A stretch of 5,940 bases of DNA from a bacterium (lineage in GTDB: Bacteria; UBP7; UBA6624): positions 1 to 5,940 of the forward strand of contig JACNFQ010000088.1 in the NCBI GenBank assembly GCA_014384545.1, read 5' to 3'. The notes under the pieces were generated by a model. The model did not search any database. It was not told where the DNA came from and saw only the letters and a list, made by a program, of their open reading frames with translations. Position numbers and translations under genes: made by a program. This document shows, piece after piece, positions 1-5,158 of the stretch (position 1 is its first letter; each line of letters opens with the position of its first letter).

Positions 1-506
1 GTGGGCCAGGGGGGGGGGTCGAGTCCCTCCGCGCGCGGACGAATCCCCCGGTGGTGGCGACTGGCTGCCTCCATCCCTTCGCCACATCCCCAGAGGGGAT
101 GGCGGATCACCACACCCCCGCCCTTCCCTGCACGATGAGTAGAAAGATCCCAACCCCCCTGACCGATATCCGCCCAAAGAGAGCCTCCTAAGAAGACATT
201 CATCACTTGTAGCCCCCTACAGATGCCTAGAACAGGATATCCCCTTTCTGGAACAGAAGAAAGGAGTTCTCGCTCTCTTCCATCTCGTTCTTCAGATACG
301 AACGAAAGAACCCCCTCCTTAGGGGTAGAGTGGTACGCTCCGGAATCCTTTCCCATATCTCCCCCTCCCCCCAAGACCAACGCGGGGAACTTCCTTACCT
401 CAATGCCCGTTGATACGAGAACAGGCTTCAGTCCTCCTTCTCCTAGCCAGCACTGGTAATGGGGAAGGGATTTCTCGCTGGTAAGCGAAAGGGCAATCTC
501 AATCAC
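1..506 (-). CDS. Class I glutamine amidotransferase / peptidase C26 (gamma-glutamyl hydrolase-like), 3' end cut by window edge
   Basis: The frame is open from GTG at 506-504 to the left edge, giving 168 visible residues and no stop. Seen: a short beta strand (IEIALSLTS, residues 2-10), an ALVLGGGGD loop (42-50) followed by an Ala-Tyr-His stretch (57-59), the nucleophile elbow PVLGICRGLQVMN with Cys96 (91-103), then LGGSLWADI (106-114) and ASRHHRGI (148-155). This order matches the PuuD/gamma-glutamyl-GABA hydrolase group, which hydrolyses gamma-glutamyl amide bonds in the cytosol. The catalytic His-Glu pair (WHPE motif in the family) would lie beyond the window. The N-terminal part is compact: Cys96, against about 114 in E. 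coli PuuD. The GTG start is chosen because the homology begins there and AAGGGG lies 7 bases upstream (514-519). It overlaps the preceding gene by 8 bases, so it is probably translationally coupled. Family call is firm; substrate is unknown. Confidence 0.82.
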   Translation of the reverse strand, partial: MIEIALSLTSEKSLPHYQCWLGEGGLKPVLVSTGIEVRKFPALVLGGGGDMGKDSGAYHSTPKEGVLSFVSEERDGRERELLSSVPERGYPVLGICRGLQVMNVFLGGSLWADIGQGGWDLSTHRAGKGGGVVIRHPLWGCGEGMEAASRHHRGIRPRAEGLDPPPWP

Positions 507-756
507 TCCCTTTCCCCTTGCTCTTGGTCTCTTTCTTGACGGGCTTTGAATCCACCTTCTTTGCCCTACCTCCCTTCCGCGAATCGGTGACATAAAACCC
601 TTTCCCCTTGAAATGAACACCAACCCTCTTAGGGAAAGAGCGTTTCCACCCATTGCTCCGACACGCTGGACAGGAAGCAGAAAAGCGATCCGTCCCGCTC
701 AGGAGGACTTCTTCTTCGTGGAAACAATCCTGGCACCGAAAATGGAAGAGGGGCAC
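499..756 (-). CDS. FmdB-type small zinc-ribbon protein
   Basis: An 85-residue protein with the hallmarks of the FmdB/CxxC_CxxC_SSSS regulatory-type zinc ribbon. It begins M(V)PLFHFRC and has two Cys pairs, C8-x2-C11 and C29-x2-C32, that can bind one zinc. The conserved FKGKGFYVTD segment follows at 49-58. The last ~25 residues are Lys/Ser-rich and probably disordered. The family is widespread but its molecular role is poorly known. The GTG start at 756-754 is preferred over an in-frame ATG at 777 for three reasons: family members start at MPLYEF-like sequences, the hspR stop overlaps it as TAGTG, and a GGAAGAGG ribosome site (767-774) lies about 10 bases upstream. Its position directly after hspR suggests co-expression with the chaperone genes. 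Family assignment is confident; function is not. Confidence 0.85.
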   Translation of the reverse strand: MPLFHFRCQDCFHEEEVLLSGTDRFSASCPACRSNGWKRSFPKRVGVHFKGKGFYVTDSRKGGRAKKVDSKPVKKETKSKGKGSD

Positions 757-1133
757 TAGAGAGGATCCTCTTCCCATGTAGGTCCTGCATTGACGACACG
801 AACGAGTGCTCCCTTCTGAGCCTCGGCAGCTTTTTCTCTCATCAAGAGATCTTTGACAGAGGCTAAGAAAGACTCCATCTCTCTCTTCATTCTCTTCTCT
901 CTTCTACGCATGCGAAGAATGACTTCAACCCCCGCCAAGTTAACCCCCAAGTCTTGCGTCAGGGTCACGATGCGCCGCAGTTCCTCAAGGTTTCTTTCCG
1001 AATAGAGGCGACGCCCCCCTCGGCGAAGAGGAATGACGAGCCGCTTCCGTTCCCATGTGCGCAATGTCTGAGGATGCACCCCCATCATCGCAGCTACGAT
1101 ACCGATTGTGTAACGAGGTTCTTCTCTTGTCAT
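756..1133 (-). CDS. hspR: HspR, MerR-family heat-shock repressor
   Basis: A 125-residue MerR-type regulator. The N-terminal winged helix-turn-helix runs from about residue 8 to 75: YTIGIVAAMMGVHPQTLRTWE (8-28), then a basic wing with RRGGRRLYSE (37-46), and the HspR-typical LTQDLGVNLAGVEVIL (58-73). A basic, partly coiled helix follows (about 74-110) and then a short tail. In actinobacteria HspR binds HAIR inverted repeats and represses dnaK operons, with DnaK acting as co-repressor. The order dnaK-grpE-dnaJ-hspR and a HAIR-like site upstream of dnaK support that role here. The ATG overlaps the dnaJ stop as ATGA, implying coupled translation. No Cys or ligand-binding domain is present, so a metal or drug sensor is unlikely. 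Confidence 0.93.
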   Translation of the reverse strand: MTREEPRYTIGIVAAMMGVHPQTLRTWERKRLVIPLRRGGRRLYSERNLEELRRIVTLTQDLGVNLAGVEVILRMRRREKRMKREMESFLASVKDLLMREKAAEAQKGALVRVVNAGPTWEEDPL

Positions 1134-2236
1134 TTGCCAAACCTTATCTTAGGCCGGGGGAGGATTTTATCCAGCTTTTGGAGCAATCCCTTTGCCACAC
1201 GACCCAACCGACCTGGCTGGGCAGCTTTTAGTCTTACCAGCAAGTCCCCTCTTCCTCCTTGCCTACGGGCGACGCCTTTCTGACGAATGTGGATAATCTC
1301 TCCATCGTTCGATCCCGCAGGGACAGTGATTGTGACTTTCTCCCCTCCCAAACTGACGAGATCTTCCTTGGTGCCTAACAAGAGTTCGGTCAATGTCAAT
1401 TGGAGTTGAACAAGAAGGTCTTCACCACTCCTCTCAAAAAGGGGATGTGGATTGACCTTGACATGGAGGTAAAGATCTCCTTTGGCTCCCCCACGAAGCC
1501 CAGCACATCCCTTCCCCGTAAAGCGAACTCGTTGGCCCGAACGAATCCCCCTTGGTATCTTGAAGGCAACACGGCTTCTCCCTCTGCGGCGACCCTCTCC
1601 TCTACATTGTGGACAGGGGTCGATCTCTCGCCCCGCTCCTCGGCATTGTGGACAAGCCGATTGCATCACCAAAAAACCCCTTTGTATGCCCACTTGCCCG
1701 GAACCTTGACATCTGGCACATGTCCTTGGTGTTGTCCCCACTTTGATGCCCGAGGCGCTACAGTGCTGACAGGGGAGATGGGTTTCAATAAGTTTCTCGT
1801 CTTCAAGTCCCGTATGGGCATCTTCCAGACTTATCGTGACCCGAAGAGCTAGGTCCTCACCTCTCTGTGCTTCGCTCCGGGTTCTTCCCCTCCCCCCACC
1901 CATCCCAAAGAGGCTTTCCATAATATCGTCAAGCCCAAGATTGGAAAAGATGGACTCAAAATCAGAGATATTCACTCCCTCTGCCTGAGCAGGACCTCCT
2001 GGTTGGAACGCAGCCATCCCATGACGGTCGTAAAGTTCTCTCTTCTTTGGGTCAGAGAGTATCTGATACGCTTGACTGATGCTCTTGAACCTCCGTTCCG
2101 CATCGGCATCACCAGGGTTTACATCAGGATGGTGCTTCCGTGCCCCTTTCCGATAGGCGCGCTTTATCTCCTTTTCGTTTGCCTCTTTGGATAGCCCTAG
2201 ACGCTCGTAAAGATCATCACTATCGTAGGGAGACAT
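1130..2236 (-). CDS. dnaJ: DnaJ (Hsp40) co-chaperone, type I
   Basis: A 368-residue protein, a usual length for class I DnaJ. The J domain (about 8-73) carries the HPD motif at 36-38, which stimulates DnaK ATPase activity. The Gly/Phe linker (about 74-125) is short and includes ISDFESIF and ESLFG. The zinc-binding region has four repeats: CQHCSASG (156-163), CARCQGSG (173-180), CPQCRGAG (195-202) and CPQCRGEG (208-215), so all eight Cys are present. The first repeat has Ala in place of the usual first Gly. Two substrate-binding beta domains follow (about 216-345), with a basic C-terminal tail. It delivers unfolded clients to DnaK in the cytosol. It starts three bases after the grpE stop. Confidence 0.97.
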   Translation of the reverse strand: MSPYDSDDLYERLGLSKEANEKEIKRAYRKGARKHHPDVNPGDADAERRFKSISQAYQILSDPKKRELYDRHGMAAFQPGGPAQAEGVNISDFESIFSNLGLDDIMESLFGMGGGRGRTRSEAQRGEDLALRVTISLEDAHTGLEDEKLIETHLPCQHCSASGIKVGTTPRTCARCQGSGQVGIQRGFLVMQSACPQCRGAGREIDPCPQCRGEGRRRGRSRVAFKIPRGIRSGQRVRFTGKGCAGLRGGAKGDLYLHVKVNPHPLFERSGEDLLVQLQLTLTELLLGTKEDLVSLGGEKVTITVPAGSNDGEIIHIRQKGVARRQGGRGDLLVRLKAAQPGRLGRVAKGLLQKLDKILPRPKIRFGK

Positions 2237-2239
2237 TCT

Positions 2240-2698
2240 CTAGCCACCCGCCTCAACCATCGCCGCACGAATCAGAATACCATCCAAGAGGAATCCTCTT
2301 CGCAAGACTCTCTTCACCCTTTCCCCCGCCCCTTGGACGACTTCATGAACCGATGGATTCAACGAGGAACCCACTCCTTCAACCTCTTCTGCCCCCATAC
2401 TTATTAGCGCTTTGAGAAGCCCATCCCGAACCATACCTAATCCACTATCCTCGTGACTCATCGCCATATCTAGAGCGTCAATGCCATCGAGAATCGCCAG
2501 AGCACCCAAGCGTTTGCCACCTGCTTCTCCATCCTTTCGTGCTCGGTTCACACGATGGCGTAAGCTCTCCGACTCGTTCTGTGCCTGAATCAGCCTCCTT
2601 TCGGTCTTGCGTGCCAGATTGATTGCCCAATGAAGGCTAGGGTCATTCCGTGCTCGTTCCTTCCACGACTCTAGAAGTACTTGTGGGTAACGGGGCAC
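2240..2698 (-). CDS. grpE: GrpE nucleotide-exchange factor, short form
   Basis: A 152-residue protein recognised by its C-terminal half. AILDGIDALDMAM (68-80) corresponds to the helix bundle before the beta wing. NPSVHEVVQ (114-122) and VLRRGFLLDGILIRAAMV (131-148) match the family's conserved wing motifs. GrpE dimers release ADP from DnaK. The N-terminal coiled coil (about 12-56) is short compared with the 180-200 residue E. coli-type protein, and the acidic, disordered N-terminus is missing. The GTG start directly abuts the dnaK stop (TAGGTG), with an AGGAGG-like ribosome site inside the last dnaK codons. Sequence divergence is high, but motifs and position between dnaK and dnaJ make the call firm. 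Confidence 0.92.
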   Translation of the reverse strand: MPRYPQVLLESWKERARNDPSLHWAINLARKTERRLIQAQNESESLRHRVNRARKDGEAGGKRLGALAILDGIDALDMAMSHEDSGLGMVRDGLLKALISMGAEEVEGVGSSLNPSVHEVVQGAGERVKRVLRRGFLLDGILIRAAMVEAGG

Positions 2699-4567
2699 CT
2701 AACCCTCCTCGTCACCCTTGACAGGAGGGTCGGGATCAGGGACCTCGGTGTCCTCCCCTTCGATAATCTCGTCCCCCTCCGGAACCGAGCCGTCATCGGC
2801 TTCAGCGCTCTCACTAGCTTCTGCCTCGTAGATCGCTTGACCAATCTTCATACTCTCTTCGGTCAAGTTCTCTAGCGCTTTCTTCTTCTCTTTAGGATCA
2901 TCTCCCTCAAGCGCTTCTTTCGCTTTGGCCAACGCGTCATTCACTGCACTCTTTGCGTCTTCAGGGACTTTCTCTTCGTTCTCAGAAAGGACCTTTTCCA
3001 CTTGGTAGATCGTTGAATCTAAGTTGTTGTGGGTCTCTGCGGATTCCCGTCTTTTCTTGTCCTCTTCGGCGTGAGCTTCTGCTTCGGCTTTCTTCTTTTC
3101 AACCTCTTCCTTAGATAGGGATGTCGTCGCTGTAATCTTGATTTCTTGCTTTTTACCCGTTTTCTTGTCCGCTGCAGAGACATTCAGTATGCCATTCGCA
3201 TCGATCTTGAACGAGACCTCGATTTGAGGCATCCCGCGAGGTGCAGGGGGAATCCCCATCAGGGAGAACTTACCCAAAGTGGTATTATCAACCGCCATAT
3301 CTCTCTCGCCTTGGAGCACATGGACATCGACCTGGGGCTGGTTATTCGCTGCAGTACTAAACATTTCGGTGTGCTCGGTGGGAATGGAACTGTTTCGTTT
3401 GATCATGACCGTCCGAATCCCCCCCATCGTCTCGATGCCCAAAGTTAGGGGCGTTACATCAACCAGGACGATATCTCTATCTAAGTCGTTAGAGAGGATG
3501 CCCCCTTGAATCGCTGCACCCTCGGCAACGACTTCATCGGGGTTGACGGTCTTTTGGGGAGCTTGACCAAAGAGTCTTTCTACGATCTCCCTCACCCGAG
3601 GAATCCGTGTGCTTCCCCCGACAAGAATAACCTTGTCAATATCTTTCTTGTCTAGATTGGCATCCTTGATCGCTTCCTTGCAGGGGACGACCAGTCGATC
3701 CAATACCGAATCGGCAATCTTCTCAAACTGCGCCTTGTTCAAGCTCTTTTGTAGGTGAAGAGGCTTGTTGTCTTCTCCTTGAGCAAGGTAGGGGAGTGCA
3801 ATATCAGCCTTGTTCGTCGTAGAGAGTTCCATTTTTGCCTTTTCGGATGCCTCTAATATGCGGGCCCAAGCAGCCTTGTCTTCTCGCAAATCAACGTTGT
3901 GATCCCGAACAAAACTGTCGTTAAGCCAATCAGCAACAAGGTCGTCAATATCCTTTCCACCCAAATGGGTATCACCGTTCGTTGATACGACCTCAAAGAG
4001 ACCCTCGCTCACTTCCAAGATGGTGATGTCGAAAGTTCCTCCTCCAAAGTCAAAGACAGCAATCGTCTCTTCTTCGCTCTTTTCAAATCCATAGGAGAGT
4101 GCAGCTGCCGTCGGTTCGTTCACAATGCGCTCCACCGAAAAACCAGCGATCTCACCCGCCTCCTTTGTCGCTGTTCGCTGGGCATCGTTGAAATAAGCGG
4201 GGACTGTAATAACAGCACGAGAAACAGGATGTCCCAAGTATTCTTCAGCATCTCTCTTTAGTTTCATCAGAATGCGTGCAGCAATCTCTTGGGGCGTCAA
4301 GTCACGTCCCTCTACATGAGCACGCCAATCTGTCCCCATCTCTCTCTTTACATGGGCGAATGTCTTTTCTGGATTCGTGACCATCGCTCTGCGAGCAGGC
4401 TCACCCACCAAGACCTCTCCATCCGCACCTGCCACATAACTCACGACCGATGGCGTCGTACGCCCACCCTCGCTGTTATGGATGATTTCAGGGACACCCC
4501 CCGAAACGACCGCTATGACGGAATTCGTCGTACCCAAGTCAATCCCAACTATCTTTCCTTCAGACAT
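2699..4567 (-). CDS. dnaK: DnaK (Hsp70) molecular chaperone
   Basis: A 622-residue Hsp70. The nucleotide-binding domain shows the phosphate-1 motif GIDLGTTNS (8-16), VTVPAYFNDAQR (about 120-131), the FDFGGGTFD signature (172-180) and ILVGGSTRIP (314-323). The interdomain linker VLVDVTP is at 367-373. The beta-sandwich substrate domain contains VLQGER and NPAPRGMPQIEV-like segments (here IPPAPRGMPQIEV), and an alpha-helical lid follows. The C-terminal ~38 residues are acidic and Pro-rich, and so probably disordered. The protein refolds clients in an ATP cycle with DnaJ and GrpE and is also the likely HspR co-repressor. The segment around residues 74-92 lacks the ~20-25-residue insertion common in Gram-negative DnaK. 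The ATG has a strong upstream GGAGG. It is the first gene of the minus-strand operon. Confidence 0.98.
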   Translation of the reverse strand: MSEGKIVGIDLGTTNSVIAVVSGGVPEIIHNSEGGRTTPSVVSYVAGADGEVLVGEPARRAMVTNPEKTFAHVKREMGTDWRAHVEGRDLTPQEIAARILMKLKRDAEEYLGHPVSRAVITVPAYFNDAQRTATKEAGEIAGFSVERIVNEPTAAALSYGFEKSEEETIAVFDFGGGTFDITILEVSEGLFEVVSTNGDTHLGGKDIDDLVADWLNDSFVRDHNVDLREDKAAWARILEASEKAKMELSTTNKADIALPYLAQGEDNKPLHLQKSLNKAQFEKIADSVLDRLVVPCKEAIKDANLDKKDIDKVILVGGSTRIPRVREIVERLFGQAPQKTVNPDEVVAEGAAIQGGILSNDLDRDIVLVDVTPLTLGIETMGGIRTVMIKRNSSIPTEHTEMFSTAANNQPQVDVHVLQGERDMAVDNTTLGKFSLMGIPPAPRGMPQIEVSFKIDANGILNVSAADKKTGKKQEIKITATTSLSKEEVEKKKAEAEAHAEEDKKRRESAETHNNLDSTIYQVEKVLSENEEKVPEDAKSAVNDALAKAKEALEGDDPKEKKKALENLTEESMKIGQAIYEAEASESAEADDGSVPEGDEIIEGEDTEVPDPDPPVKGDEEG

Positions 4568-4578
4568 TTTCTCTCTTT

Positions 4579-4585
4579 CCTCCTT
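4579..4585 (-). promoter_or_regulatory. Ribosome binding site of dnaK
   Basis: AAGGAGG on the minus strand lies 11 bases before the dnaK ATG in a purine-rich, C-poor leader. It is close to a perfect anti-16S match and fits strong translation of the first operon gene. Confidence 0.75.
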
Positions 4586-4614
4586 TTTCTTCTGCCCCTT
4601 GAGGCTGATTGGTG

Positions 4615-4644
4615 ATTCTACTAAGCCAACGCTCTATATGTCAA
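4615..4644 (-). promoter_or_regulatory. Predicted sigma70-type promoter of the dnaK operon
   Basis: On the minus strand a perfect -35 hexamer TTGACA (4644-4639) is followed by an 18-base spacer and a -10 hexamer TAGAAT (4620-4615, one mismatch to TATAAT). Transcription would begin near 4605-4609, giving a ~40-base leader before dnaK. I saw no CIRCE element and no sigma32-type -35, which agrees with HspR-based rather than HrcA- or sigma32-based control. This is by-eye prediction only. Confidence 0.6.
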
Positions 4645-4648
4645 ATCA

Positions 4649-4669
4649 CTTGCGTGCCTGTCTATCAAG
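4649..4669. promoter_or_regulatory. HAIR-like HspR operator
   Basis: The plus strand reads CTTGCGT, seven bases, TATCAAG. The HAIR consensus known from actinobacteria is CTTGAGT-N7-ACTCAAG. Eleven of the 14 arm positions match and the 7-base spacing is exact. The site ends 5 bases upstream of the predicted -35 box of the dnaK promoter, and hspR is the fourth gene of that operon, so it is a good candidate for autoregulatory repression. The arms are imperfect, so binding is inferred. Confidence 0.62.
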
Positions 4670-4726
4670 GTAACCGCTTCTACCTCTGAACCCAATTCAG
4701 CTTCATGTAAGGTAAACTCCCACTGT

Positions 4727-5158
4727 ATGGAGCGTCGCTTTGCCGTTATCCTCTTCCTCTTGGTCGCTGTTTGGGGTTCGTGGGCGTGGACCCCGCCCCA
4801 CCACCCTTCCCCCTATTCCCCCCCTAGGGATTCCCCATCCCCTCCTCTTCGAGCTCCTTTTCAGCTAAGAGTCGTAGTCCCTGAAGGGAGTGATTATTGG
4901 ATGGTTAGAGACCGACAGAAGTTATGGGACAGAAAAGTTCTCTCGGAGAAGTCGTTCGTTGTTGAGGCACGCGAGTGGGTGGGTATTCGATGGAAGGGGG
5001 ATGGGGAGCTTCTCATTTCTTGGCGCATGGGAGGCGGAGATTGGCACCTCTTAGACACCCCTGGGAATGCCCTCTCGTTGTCTCTATTCAGGGCAGGTAA
5101 TAGAATCCTACTTTTCCCTTCACAAAAGGGAACAACAATGGAGTCTATTGAACCATGA
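4727..5158 (+). CDS. Small exported Trp-rich protein of unknown function
   Basis: A 143-residue protein that I do not recognise with certainty. An N-terminal hydrophobic segment (about 5-20, after MERR) looks like a signal peptide with possible cleavage after Ala20, or a single membrane anchor. A Pro/Ser-rich linker (22-44) follows, then a beta-rich domain (about 45-130) with an unusual number of Trp (58, 67, 84, 89, 99, 106). The pattern of LRVVVPEGSDYWMVRD followed by VL, F and a WKGDGELLI stretch faintly recalls the C-terminal beta domain of RodZ (DUF4115), but this is only a suggestion. The ribosome site (AAGG, 4709-4712) is weak and far from the ATG, so the start is moderately sure. It is the first gene of the plus-strand unit and overlaps the Omp85-like gene, suggesting an envelope role. 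Confidence 0.72.
   Translation: MERRFAVILFLLVAVWGSWAWTPPHHPSPYSPPRDSPSPPLRAPFQLRVVVPEGSDYWMVRDRQKLWDRKVLSEKSFVVEAREWVGIRWKGDGELLISWRMGGGDWHLLDTPGNALSLSLFRAGNRILLFPSQKGTTMESIEP

Noticed and set aside
9-42. A GGGTCGAGTCCC stretch followed by GC-rich sequence, resembling a tRNA T-arm and acceptor 3' strand
   Set aside because: The T-loop lacks the first T, no CCA follows, the 5' part is outside the window, and the region reads as continuous C26 coding sequence on the other strand.
51-113. Overlapping GC-rich inverted repeats (GTGGCGA/TCGCCAC, ATCCCC-AGA-GGGGAT) that could suggest a structured RNA or riboswitch
   Set aside because: No known RNA motif was recognised and the bases code for conserved C26 residues (HPLWGCGEG, SRHH), which explains them well enough.
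223-459. Plus-strand reading frame of 78 codons, rich in Ser and Pro
   Set aside because: It lies antisense to the conserved catalytic part of the C26 gene and has no recognisable domain or ribosome site.
775-777. ATG start for the zinc-ribbon gene, seven codons upstream of the chosen GTG
   Set aside because: It would overlap hspR by 22 bases, and its codons contain the ribosome site for the GTG at 756, where the conserved PLFHFRC family start begins.
954-1852. Plus-strand open frames (954-1283, 1400-1852, 1482-1709) antisense to hspR and dnaJ
   Set aside because: They mirror strongly conserved HspR and DnaJ sequence and have no family resemblance; typical shadows of purine-rich coding strands.
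4598-4625. CTTGAGG ... CTACTAAG as a second HAIR-like repeat downstream of the dnaK promoter
   Set aside because: The right arm does not match and the spacing is far from 7 bases; the site at 4649-4669 fits both.
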